Positions 35,346 to 46,214 of a stretch of 64,000 nucleotides of DNA are shown here, piece by piece. Origin of the DNA: Rheum nobile (taxonomy: Eukaryota; Streptophyta; Magnoliopsida; Caryophyllales; Polygonaceae). A program made the translations under genes and the position numbers. Every line of letters begins with the position of its first letter. Position 1 is the stretch's first letter. The notes under the pieces are model-generated. The model was not told the origin of the DNA and made no database searches. It saw only the letters and a list, made by a program, of their open reading frames with translations. The stretch covers positions 1,302,001-1,366,000 of the forward strand of contig WOAB01000527.1 of NCBI GenBank assembly GCA_027886185.1. The letters run 5' to 3'.

Positions 35346-35689
35346 TAAACATTAATTGCTTTTATATTATTTCGTATTAATGTGATCAAAATTGTATCTC
35401 AATTCTAATTCATTATTATTCTAGTTTATTTTAATAATATTATATATATCTAGTATGTATAATTGTTTTAACTTTATATATTATAAACAAATGGTATAGT
35501 GAGTTATCACTACATAATTTTAGCTATAATGTAAAATCTTACGTACAATCGATTTCGAAGACTTTTTATCGATCCGATCCTAGAAAGTAGCTTTCAAAAA
35601 CTTAATTAGAATCTAGCCTTTGAAATACTACAAAAAACGTTGCAAGCTACTACTTTCAACGTGGTGGTCCACCGAATACACTTTATGAC

Positions 35690-35945
35690 TCGTTTGTTAT
35701 CCATACCAAACATATGAGACATCAGTTATCAGTATTGATACATATATTTAAGATATGTGTAATTGTGCGATATCAAAACATCAAATATGTGTATAAATAT
35801 TTTTGATATACCATTTTTGTAAGAAATATTAAAATAACACTCTAATATCACTTTAATATCGATATCAAATATATTAGGATATTTCGAAAACAAATATAAA
35901 TATGATATTTCATACCATAACTTATATTTGATATCAAAATCCTTA
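35690..35945. mobile_element. MITE related to the one in HD-Zip intron 2
   Basis: CTCGTTTGTTATCCATACC at the left, GATATC-rich words, and CATACCATAACTTATA at the right parallel the element at 47003-47229 (CTCGTTTGGTATCGATACC). Shared internal phrases include TATCAGTATTGATA and TTTTTGATATACC. Ends are diverged and no clean target duplication was seen. Confidence 0.55.
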
Positions 35946-35977
35946 TATGTATAATCAAGGATCTTTTATAGGGCAAG

Positions 35978-36567
35978 CAGAGGCGGATCCAGGGGGTCAT
36001 GGGGGGTCCGGTGACCCCCCTTTCCCTGGATCAAGTCATATATTAAAACAAAAAAAATTAAAAAAATATATATATATATTAATGTCTTTTACATGTTAAT
36101 AAAAAGAGTTATTAGCTCAATTGGTTGTGGAACATGAGTTTAACCCAAAAGTTTGGGGTTCAAGTCCCCATCTCCCATCTTTTGTATTGTTTTCTTTTTA
36201 GATAAATAACAATTTGTGTCATTTATTTTCTCTTTATACAAATATTTGTATTTCCTATTTTTGTCCATCATGATTATGAAATAAGTTAAATTTTTTGTAA
36301 GGTAATTGAATTAATCTTATTTAAAATTCTCACAATATATTTGATACTAACATATTTTAGGTAGTTCTCCTTACTATTTGTCCAAAAATATTTTCAAAAT
36401 TGTAAATTAGTTAAAAATGTTTTTCAAAACATAATAATCCACCTAGTATATAAGATTTGTACAATTTTTTTTACAAATAGTAATGTGATTAATGCTAAAC
36501 AATATTATATAATTTTTCATAGACGATTTTGTGACCCCCCTTCGAAGAATTTCTGGATCCGCCACTG
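35978..36567. mobile_element. 590-bp non-autonomous hAT element
   Basis: The ends are CAGAGGCGGATCCAGGG and TTCTGGATCCGCCACTG, inverse of each other. AGGGCAAG occurs at 35970-35977 and 36568-36575, a perfect 8-bp duplication. Subterminal runs of GGGGGTC and GACCCCCC also pair. No transposase is encoded. A tRNA-like segment lies inside. Confidence 0.92.
36106..36177 (+). repeat. tRNA-like segment inside the hAT element
   Basis: TAGCTCAATTGG fits an A box and GGGGTTCAAGTCCCC a T arm with B box. A D-arm-like and anticodon-like region lie between, about 72 bases in total. The acceptor strands (GAGTTAT and ATCTCCC) do not pair, so it is not a working tRNA gene. It may be a tRNA-derived sequence caught by the transposon. 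Confidence 0.55.
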
Positions 36568-36839
36568 AGGGCAAGTAATGGAGAAGTGCATGCAAAAGAT
36601 TCCAAATAATGTACATAAATATATTTGTAAGAAGACAATCTTTTCTTTTTCTTTTCTTCTGGGGTATTTATTTAATTGAATTTGAAATGAAATGAACTTG
36701 TTGGAGGCATCGTGGTGGTCGATCCCAATTCCAACGGGGAACATGCACATGCCAGAGCTGCATCCCACCGTACCAGCTCACAGATCTCTGCGCAGCTACT
36801 TCTTCCTTCTCTTCAATTTGTTCTTGTTTTTCTCCTTTC

Positions 36840-37180
36840 TATATCTACCTTCTTAAAATGTACTTTCCAAATGTTTTCTATTACAATCATTGTACGTCGA
36901 CAGTCCGAATCAGTTATATCTTCCGTAAAACTAATGTTGTGGCGGACTTAATCACAAAACTTGGCCATAAAAACTTACTAAACGATATCAAATTGAATCA
37001 TGAACTGTGTGTTCTTATCCGAAAAGATGTCTTGAGTCGGATTTCAAGTTTAACTAGATTTCCCCCAAATTCTTGGCCCATTGTTTTTTGTTGGGGTAAT
37101 ATGAAACTTACTAGATTGGAGGTTTTAAAGATGTTTTATTCTCTAGATTCAAGCTCGAAATATATGATAATTATAATATA
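36840..37180 (+). pseudogene. 5'-truncated LINE RNase H C-terminus
   Basis: The frame reads VRISYIFRKTNVVADLITKL then GHKNLLNDIKLNHELCVLIRK. This aligns with VQISHVFRETNGVADFIAKE and SEFIILIRKDAID at the C-terminus of the large LINE at 37.8-45.6 kb, but it lies on the opposite strand. The (N)xVAD motif is the last catalytic block of RNase H. Only the end of ORF2 is present, as is usual for LINEs truncated during insertion. Confidence 0.75.
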
Positions 37181-37181
37181 A

Positions 37182-37736
37182 GAAACCCTAAACAAGTCAC
37201 ACTTTTTTGGTGTCCCAGTCCAAGGCTAATAAGATTTTTGGATTTAAAAAGCACGTATAAAAAATCTAACATGTTGGCGCATTAATGTGAGGCCTCATTG
37301 CATTTATATGAAAGGGGCGTTTTAATTTAACATGAGGTCACATGTTTGATTTCCTTGGGCTAACGACATCCATACAACGCGACTCGAAAGAGGCTGGCGG
37401 GAGTCAAGTTTGCATTTATCAGATTACCGACTACATCATGATCCATTATTAAAATATCCTTAGGGTTCCATATATACAATTTTCTTAAACGCGAATAGAT
37501 ATGTTGTAATAAATGAGGGAGCGTATGTGTCCAACGAATTATAATTAATCATAAAATAAAAGATAAATATCAAAGAGATTTGTTTTAATTTTTTATTTTG
37601 GTCTCCGACAAACAACAGACTATGAAAAAAGACACCATCTAACATACACGCTACTGAAAGGACTCAAATCCAATTAAAATTTTAATTAGAGCGTTTAAAA
37701 AGCCTAATATCAATGTCTACTATACTAATGAAGTGA
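37182..37736. other. Sequence between two LINE insertions
   Basis: This includes the 3' tail region of the truncated LINE and AT-rich sequence. No gene or RNA is apparent. The direct target repeat of the full LINE starts at 37737. Confidence 0.45.
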
Positions 37737-37753
37737 TGATATAGATTTGCTTT
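37737..37753. repeat. LINE target-site duplication, 3' side
   Basis: TGATATAGATTTGCTTT here is identical to 45627-45643 at the other end of the LINE. The 17-bp perfect match on both sides defines the insertion, although the last Ts merge with the poly(A) tail. Confidence 0.88.
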
Positions 37754-37810
37754 TTTTTTTTTTTTTGAATAAGTAAGAATTAGTCCGGAAACCACAGAAG
37801 ACCCGGTTTC

Positions 37811-40800
37811 TCAGTCTATAGCATCCTTTCGGATGAGAATTATAAATTCTGAACTAGTTCGAATGTCTTCCAAAGAACGAAGTTGGACCTCCTTAGCGAT
37901 GAAGTCGGCCACCCCATTTGTTTCCCGGAAGACATGAGAAATCTGCACTGAAGAGAAAAGTTGTAAAACACACAGGATATCAGAAATAATTATTTCAATA
38001 TCCCATGGACAGTGCCAGATTTGGTTAAGGACATTCACAACGGTCAGGTTATCGCATTCATGCTGAATGTCAGTAATGCCTAATTCATAGGCTTTTACCA
38101 TGGCATTTCTTACCGCAAGTGTTTCTGTTTTTAATGGAGTTGAGGTACCACATTTCCCCCCGAAGACAAAGATAGGTTCACCTTTATTGTTTCGGAAAAT
38201 ATAGCCAAAACTTGATTCACCATTCATTTTTGTAGATCCATCAGTATTGATTTTGATAATCTTCTCTAAAGGTTTTTTCCATTTTTTTATTGGTCGTCTG
38301 AAGCTATTTGTTCTATTATTTTTTGGTCTGTCATCTACTAGGCAGTCAGGGTTCCAAATTCTTGTCTTATTCCAGTTCTCAATTTGTTGTTTGATATAAG
38401 TCGAAACATCCTTGATGTGGTTGGCTCCATTATTAGGATTTCCAAAGCTTTGTTGGTTTCTATAGAACCAGATTCCCCACCAAGAAACTAGTAATTCTAT
38501 AAATTGCAATCGATCGGTTTTTTGTCGAATTTCATCAATGATTTCATTGATTTTTTTGTTTGCTATGTTTATGGAAATAATAATACTATAAGTGGATCTG
38601 TTCATCTTCTCTATTCTTGGTATGGTTACAATGGAATAGGAGATGATTCAAATCCTCCAATTGCGCATTGCATCTGATACATCCCTGGGGGATGGCTACC
38701 CATTTTTCTGTTAGTCATGATTTTGTTGGTAGTCCGTTTTTCAATATTTTCCAAACAAAGTTTTTAACTTTGGGGTAAGTGTTCATTTTCCAGATCCAAC
38801 TGGAGTCATATGCAGTATAACTTTTGTTTCTATTAAGGAGTTCCATGGCAGAGTTTGTGGAAAACCAACCATTCTTGCTGGCTTCCCAATACATTCTATC
38901 ATGAATATCATTTAGCGGGATTGGAATAGATGTAATTGTTGTTACTAAGTCTTGGGGTATATATTGTTCTATTAGGTTCTTATTCCAGGTTTTATTTGGT
39001 AGCATAAAGTCAGCTACCGTAGCATCTTTGTTCAGAATAACTTGTGAGTTTACGGCTTCATGCAATGGGGATCTGGAAACCCAATTATCAAGCCAGAATT
39101 TGATTGTTTTGCCATTTCCAACTTGCCAGATTATTCTTGTCTTGAATTCATCAATGAGTTCAATCATTTTGGACCATTGCCAAGAACAGTTTCTTTTTTT
39201 TCTCGTAGTGAAAGATATGATCTGTTTTCAGGTATTTTTCTGTAACCACTCTAACCCAGAAGTTATTTGGTTCTGCTAAGATTTTCCATAGCAATTTGAA
39301 TTATAGGGCTTTGTTCATATCCTTAGATTTCCGCAGGCCAAGGCCTCCTTGTTTTGTTGGTTTACAAATTTTTTCCCAGCCTATCAGAGGCTTATAGGTA
39401 TTGTCTTTGTTCCAAAAAAAGGCTCTGTTTAGCTTGTCCAGCTCATTGTGTGTGTGTGTGTGAGGGTAGCATAAAGCTTTGCATAAGATAGTTCGGTCTA
39501 GATGCCATGTTAGTTTTGATCAGAGTTGTTCTGCCTGCTTGAGAGAGAGAATTGGCTTTCCATTTTGCGAGTTGTTGTTGTGTACTGAGTAGAAGATCAG
39601 AGAACGTGGTAGAGTTGACTCTACCATTAATGATAGGGCATCCAAGATAATTTTTAAGGGATATCATATTTGTAATTGTGAGGATACCTTGAATGGCTAT
39701 TTTCTTTTGGTTAGTGACTTTTTTTGTTACTTGGAACGCTGATTTATGGAAATTTACTTTTTGTCCTGAGATTTTGCAGTAGTCATCAACAATGTCCTTT
39801 ATTTCCTTACAATGCTCTTGTTTAGCTTTTGAGAAGATCATAATATCACCAGCAAAGGAATTCGTGATCCTTGCTGAGTGATTTGAAATCCTAATGGATT
39901 GCGAGGTCTTTCCGAGGCTTTTTGTAGTTTTTTAGCTAGGATTTCAGATCCCAAAATAAAGAGGAACGGGGAGAGGGGGTCACCCTGTCGAAGTCCTCTA
40001 GTTGGTTTGAAGATTTATGTTGGTCCGTTGTTTACTAGTACCGAAAATGAGACTGTGGTAATACATTCCTTAATCCAGTTGATAAATTTTCCATGGAAAC
40101 CATATTTTTCCATAATTTTGAGAATGAAATCCCATTCAATTCTATCATATGCCTTTTCCATATCTAGTTTGAGTGCAATAAAGCCTTCTGTTCCTTTTTT
40201 CGATTTAAAGGAGTGAAAAATTTCATGGGCAATCAGAATGTTATCTTGAATAGCCCTGTTTGTAACGAATGCACCTTGCAGGGGGTGAATTAACTTTTCC
40301 ATGGTTCCTTTGAGTCTAGTTGTTAAGATTTTTGAAATAATTTTGTAGATTGGAACAAAGACTAATAGGTCTATAGTGATTGGTGGAATTCAGATTGTCA
40401 CATTTTGGTATCAAGGATATGAGTGTATGGTTAACCTGCCTGAGCAGTTTCCCGGAGAGGAAGAAACTTTTAACAGCTTGGATAACAGATGAGCTTACAA
40501 TATCCCAATATTTTTGATAGAATTCTGCTGTCATACCATCTGGGCCCGGGGATTTATTCGAGCCGATGTTAAAGACTGCTTTTTTAATTTCTTCATTTGT
40601 TACATTCTTGATTAAATCTTGGTTATCTTCGCTGGATATTTTAGATTGAATTAGTTCCAGATTTTCTTGAAGAAGTCTTTGGTTCATAGTCTCGCTTCTG
40701 AATCTCTTGATGAAATCATTTCTGATTTCCGATCTAATGTTTTCTTCCCCAGTAATGCTAGTGCCTTCTTGTGTGTTGATTTCATTTATGATTTTTCTAT

Positions 40801-42160
40801 TTCTTCTTCCACTTGCTATTTTATGAAAATAGCTTGTATTTGTGTCATTGAATTTAATGTGTTTGACTTTTGCTCTCTGGTTCCAATATATTTTTTGGAA
40901 GCAAAAGAGCTTTTCTTTTTTTGTCCATAGGTCTAAGTTCTTTCTTAATAAGGTCGCTTGTAGGAGAGTTACAAATCTGAGTTTGGATTTCCGACAGTTG
41001 TTTTTCAATATTTTGTAATTGGGTGAAAACATTACCGAAGGTGCTTTTGTTCCAGATCTTTGCCTGTTTCTTTAATAATTTTGTTTTGGATACCAGATTA
41101 TATAATCTTGATCCGTGGTAGTTAGTTCTCCAGACTTGTTTTACAATATTTCTAAAATCCTTTCTGGTCATCCAGACATTCTCAAATTTGAAGGGCTGAT
41201 TTTTGAATGGTGTTTCTGATTCCAGATCAATCGAGATGGGACAATGGTCTGAGCTTGTGAATGCATAGTGTTTGGTGCAAATATCTGGGTACCATTGGAG
41301 GATCTGGTGATGGATGAGGACCCTATCCAGTTTTTCATATATATTGTCAATTTCCGTAGTGTTCTTCCTCCATGTATAGATGTTACCTTGGATATGGGTA
41401 TCTAGTAATTCACAGTCATTTTTAACGTGACGTAATCTTGAAAATTTGGTCAATGGTGGTACTAAGCCATCGATTTTTTCTGAAGGATCTTGAATTTCAT
41501 TAAGATCTCCCATAATAATGCATGGAAGGGAGCAACTTTTGATAAAAGTCGTGATGTCATTCCAGAATATATTTTTTGCAGCCTCATTCGGAGGAGCATA
41601 AGCAAGGATTAGCATAAGTTTCTTGTTCGTATTTTGATTAGTGTATTTTACTGAGATGAACTTGTTATCAATTTGGTCAATTTCAAGGATCTCATTTGTA
41701 AGTTGGTAGGTTTTCCACATGACACAAATACCTCCCGAGAAACCAATAGCCGGGATACAGTAAAATTGATCAAAGCCTGCTTTTCTCCACTCTTTTTCGC
41801 TTGGTTCTTTATTTGTTCTAGTTTCAAAGATTGCAAATAATTGAATACGTTCAATTTTGCAGAAGGAATCAATATCCGTCCAGAAGGTTTTCTTTCCGAT
41901 ACCACGGCAATTCCATGTTGTAATTTTTTTTTCTTTTTTTTTTAGCGTTGCGTGGGTGTCAGGCCTACCCCGAAGGGCCAACCCACTAATCCCACGGCAC
42001 ATGGCAGCTATCCCATCACCCCATGGAGCTTGTTAAATCAGCGACGAAAGTGGTGGCCGGTGGGATTCGAACACAGGGTGGGACGATCGACACCCAGGTG
42101 CCCTCCTCTCTCCAGACCAGTTCAACTACCGCCCCTGGGGCTCCAGGTTGTAATCTTCAT
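37811..42160 (-). pseudogene. LINE ORF2: endonuclease, reverse transcriptase, RNase H (broken)
   Basis: The start ATGAAGATTACAAC at 42160 is split by a SINE (41925-42146). It then continues TTWNCRGIGKKTFW, the apurinic endonuclease opening, with GDLNEI and SSDHCPI motifs further on. A one-base shift near 40930 leads to the reverse transcriptase: NKSPGPDGMTAEFYQKYW, IPK, YRPISLCS, GAFVTNRAIQDNILIAHE, ALKLDMEKAYDRIEW. The catalytic YADD box reads FAGDIMIF here (about 39850), with Asp changed to Gly. The zinc-binding region (KVKNFVWKILKNGLPTKS) lies at 38715-39167. RNase H has INTDGSTK, ETLAVRNAM and VADFIAK at 37811-38605. At least four frame breaks separate these blocks. Confidence 0.9.
41925..42146 (-). 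mobile_element. tRNA-derived SINE, family B, nested in the LINE
   Basis: On the minus strand the head has GGTAGTTGAACTGGTC (A box) and GTGTTCGAATCCC (B box). A GC-rich body follows, and the tail is the T run at 41926-41943. GTTGTAAT is present at 41917-41924 and 42147-42154. Insertion is immediately behind the ORF2 start codon of the LINE, after which the LINE frame carries SINE-derived codons. It differs in sequence from the SINE at 2004-2266. Confidence 0.85.
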
Positions 42161-43283
42161 AATAAACCATTGTTGATTTTTCCCCATATCAACGGACTGC
42201 TAGGGGACTTCAAATAGTGTAGAATTGTTATTGTGATTTCATTTGTCTCGTTAGTAGACGGAGTTAAGCCAAACCTATAGAGATTTTGGTTTCCTATTGT
42301 AGGGAGTTGGGTTTTCTTGCTATTTGAAACGCAGGTTTTAGGGAAGAAAGTGTTTATTTTTTGTTCCCGATTCATATGGCTGTTAATTAGTTTCATAATT
42401 TCTTCAGCCCACCAGCTCCAAACAAAGCAGCAAACCCAGGTCATCAATTCCAGGCAGGTTAAGCCACAAATTATCTTTATAGTGATATCATCGCAATGGT
42501 GAATCTGGACTCTATCAAGTAGGTTTTCACAGAGACGAATTTTAAAAGGATTGTTCCATATCCAATAATTTCTCATACGAATATTAACCCATGTTCTGAG
42601 GTGCCTGCTATACAGGGCAATGTAATTTTCTTGACTTGTCACAAATACACAAGAACAACACATCAGAGTAATATTCCAAAAACTTCCATTGTTCATTATA
42701 ATGTGCCCAAACTTGAATTTAAGCAAGAGTTTAGATTGTGCCTGGATCGAAATCACAGGATAATTGTTCAAACACTGTTTGTTCATATGGTTCGTTATTT
42801 CGATGTTGTTCTTCTTCAATTTGTCCCTGACTGGGGATCTGGTTTGCTGGGACCAAAAGTCAGAGTAAGGTTGTTCCTGCAAAAAAATAATGAGATTAGG
42901 GGCATAAGGCAAGATCAGGAAACCAGCGGACAAGAGAGCAAAGGAGAGACATAAGAGAACCACAATGATAAACATGCAAGCTAGTTCAAATTCAGAATTC
43001 AGAATCCATAGATCTGATAGAAAGAGGAGGGAATTAAAGCAAACAAAGCACTTCAACAAACTCCAAAGATGATTGATCCATTCATAAGCATCAAAAGCAC
43101 CAACAAGATGGTTACAAGGCCCTTGGTAAAGGGAGTTACATCTAGGAGTAGCAATACATAAAATTATCAAGTTGGTTCTAGAAGTTAAGATTGCCTGATA
43201 CAAAAGGGGTTTCCCGGGGGTTACCCAAACAGCCAAAGTCAGTTCACACCAAAGAGAACCTAAAACTTGATAATTGTACTTAA

Positions 43284-44847
43284 TCATAAACTTATTTTTT
43301 TCATTTTTTTCGCACCCTTCAGCCCCAAGATGGCGGTGTCTTCTTCTTTGGTCACATTTTTGCGCTTTCCTGACTCAGAGGTGGAGGGTGCCTTGATCTT
43401 TCCAGGGGTTCCCTTCTCAGACTCATTTGGCTCAGCAAAGGTGGCTTTAGGGGCCATCACTGCTTCAGCGGTAATGGCATTAGCTAGTTCAATCACCATA
43501 TCATCCACTTCCTTTTGGGGAGTATCAGTGCACTCAACAAATTCATCAAGGAGGTCATCCTGGTTCAAGAACTTCTGCAGCTCAGCACCCTTCAACACCT
43601 GGTTTGCATCCTTGTCAAGCACATCCATGTGATCAGAGGAAGCCCACAGGCACACCTGGGAAGACTCATCATCAGGGTGGGGTAGAGTAGTAGGAGGTTT
43701 GGGGTTTTCAGATCTGATTGATCCTTCATTAGTGCCAGCAGCTTCAACCACAGTATCAGAAGTGAGATCAGTGTTAGCAACCGTGACACTAGTGTTGGAC
43801 AGATTGCCAGCAGGTTTGGTGGTGTGTTCCATCACTTGGTGACCATTGTAATTGTTACTTTCAGTGATATTGGCTTCAGGATGAGTAGAAACAGGTTCCT
43901 TGAGAATAGGGGAGAGTTTCTTTTTGTTGTAGGTAACATTCTGCCACTGCTTTTTGGGGTCAATCACTGGAGGTTCAGAAGGGGTGCTGACTCTAAGCCT
44001 TTGGAAGGTAAGTTGGAGACTTTGGAGTTTAGCATTTCTGAGGGGGCATTTGTCAAAGGAATGGTTGAAATTCCCACAATTCCCACAGCCCTCAGGGGAT
44101 TCTTCCAGCCAGATTATGTAGGTTTTAACAACACCCTCTTCATTAGGAATAATGATGGTTTTGTGTTTGATTGTGTCAACATCCACATTGATACAGAGTC
44201 TGGCATAGCTCACTCTCTGTTTTTTTTTCAGTAAAGGAGTCTAGCTTCACAAGCTTGCCAAAGTGGTTCATCTCAATGATAGTGCTAAGGATATCAAAGC
44301 TGATATACTCCATAGGGAGTTGAGGGATTCTCACCCACATATCCACAGTAGAGATAGGCTCAGAGAAAGGGTCGAAATCAGAAACCGATGGCTTAAGGAG
44401 CATTAACTGCCCAAAGACATGGTAAGGCCTCCCTTCCCAGGCTTTGGTTTGGTCAATTGGGTTGGCGAATCTAAGCTCAAACCAAAAGTTGGGTTTCTCC
44501 AGAATATCAAAAGATCCCTTGACGAACCTCCATTCATTCTTCAGTTTCATTCTCACCTTAGAGAAATCCACTGGTTCCCCAATCACATAGCCAAGCAGGG
44601 AGGTTTCTTTGAGTTTTTGGATATTTGTGCGAACTCCCGAGAGTTTAGAGAGGAACAGGTTCATATCAATAGCAGGGGATTCATAGGTCAATGAGCAAGA
44701 GCCCTTATCAGGGATTTCAGTAGCAGTGGGTTTCAAGAGTGGAAGGTTCACCTCGCTTTGGTTTGTAGTAGAGTTTTCTTAGTGTCTGCTCTTTGTACCA
44801 GCAGAGGGACCAACAGAGGCAGGGTCAGTGCAAAGCACCTCCTTCAT
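43284..44847 (-). pseudogene. LINE ORF1: RNA-binding protein with zinc knuckle (broken)
   Basis: From ATG at 44847 the frame reads MKEVLCTDPASVGPSAG and meets TAA at 44779-44781. It then continues SEVNLPLLKPTATEIP and a DUF4283-like domain (VKGSFDILEKPNFWFELRFA, WEGRPYHVFGQLMLLKP). At a run of nine A residues (44222-44230) the frame must shift by one base to give RVSYARLCINVDVD. Then comes the zinc knuckle CGNCGNFNHSFDKC (Cx2Cx4Hx4C), a proline- and serine-rich tail, and KKMKKISL at the end. This is the usual ORF1 layout of plant L1-type LINEs. The homopolymer shift may be decay or a sequencing error. Confidence 0.82.
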
Positions 44848-45626
44848 TTATTGTTTCCCCTTATCCATAGAAATGGAAAGAGGAGCAAGGATTTCATAGG
44901 AAAGAGCACAGAAGCAGAGAAAGCAGGAAGAAGATATCAAGGAAACCAGATAAGGGGAAAGGGAGTTCGAAAGATGGGGTTTCAAAATCCACAAAGCAAC
45001 ATTCCAATAAATACACAAATTCAACACAAGCAGCACATAGAGGGGAGGGGAGAGAGAAGAGGAGAGTCTACACCTGAGATTTCGGCGCCGTAGTAGGTGT
45101 TGAACAATGGATGGGTGGATACGGGCCAGATCCAGCCTGTCCCCGGCATAGGAGAGCAACTTTGTTAAGCCCAGAAAAAGCCAGATCCAGCGCCTCCAAC
45201 AGCGGGTAATACGGGATTCGCCAATCTTCATCCATCTCCCTCTTCGCTGGGTGAAGAAAAGGCCTCCCTTCGTGGTTGCATAGTGGGGGTCTATACCCAG
45301 GAAATCCGGGGGAAATCCAGAGATCAGAGGAGGGTCATGAAGGTTTGCCATACCGGTGGATCTTTGACTGAGAGTAGGTTGACCACCCACCCCCAAAGGG
45401 TCCCGATTTGACAGATGCGTGTACCATTCTTTCGACTGTTTGACGGAAGGGAGATGGGGATTGAGAAGATGGGAGATCAGAGATTCAGCCTAGAAGAGAG
45501 ATTTGGGGGAGAGATAGATCTGAAAGATCAAGTTCATGTTTTTGGATGGAGAAGCTGGGTTCAGAGTTAGGGTTTCATGGTTCGAGAGCGTTTTCATGAT
45601 TGTAGCCGGTTATCTGAAGGTTCTTG

Positions 45627-45643
45627 TGATATAGATTTGCTTT
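45627..45643. repeat. LINE target-site duplication, 5' side
   Basis: TGATATAGATTTGCTTT is identical to 37737-37753. Confidence 0.88.
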
Positions 45644-46214
45644 GATTCTAAACAATATACGTATGAGAAGTTAGTAAGATTTTTTTTTTGTACATTTTTT
45701 TAACTCTAAATTAAAGTCATTTAAATATTGAGTTTTTTTATGTGTGTGTGGATGGACTGATTCACTTTCAGAACTGTATGCTTAAGAAAATGGAGGAAAT
45801 TAAAAGAGCAAAAAAGCAACCGAATGATTAACTAATAAACTTACCCTTATGGCTTTACTCCATACCCAAACCAATCATTAATGTGTGTCACTCATCACAT
45901 GCAACCATGAAGAAGCTCCATCGAAATGACACTGCAACTATATTGTACCGGGTAATTAAAAGACAGACTAATCTCCAACAGAAATTATAACTAACTTAAT
46001 CAATGGTTTGACAATGATTAATAATCAACCAAACATTATTAGTGTACGCACTTTTTCACTATACACCAATCTACAAATTAAATGTAACTCATGACACAGA
46101 AGAAGAAGAAAATGTGATCAAGGAGGGGAATTTCCAAATTGTGAACAAAAAAAATTGAGTAAAACCAAAACGAATTATAGCAAAACAATAAAACATAAAT
46201 TGGTCACAATCCTT
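45644..46214. other. 3' flank of the HD-Zip gene
   Basis: AT-rich sequence containing the probable 3' UTR of the gene ending at 46215. The LINE inserted about 590 bp beyond the stop codon. Nothing else is recognisable. Confidence 0.5.

Larger units (their letters stand above)
37754..45626 (-). mobile_element. Full-length L1-type LINE retrotransposon, inactive
   Basis: The element is 7.87 kb and lies on the minus strand. Its 3' poly(A) tail is the T run at 37754-37766, and a 17-bp duplication flanks it. The order is 5' UTR, ORF1 (44847-43284), a 1.1-kb spacer, then ORF2 with endonuclease, reverse transcriptase, zinc-finger region and RNase H (42160-37811). It is full length, which is uncommon for LINEs. 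Several frameshifts, a nonsense codon in ORF1, a changed reverse transcriptase catalytic residue and a nested SINE show it is dead. Confidence 0.92.

Noticed and set aside
36106..36177. Functional tRNA gene
   Set aside because: The acceptor strands do not pair and the anticodon arm is poor, so only a tRNA-like relic is supported.
42157..43287. 376-codon minus-strand open frame in the LINE
   Set aside because: It occupies the inter-ORF spacer, lacks any domain, and overlaps the true ORF2 start; the composition is not protein-like.
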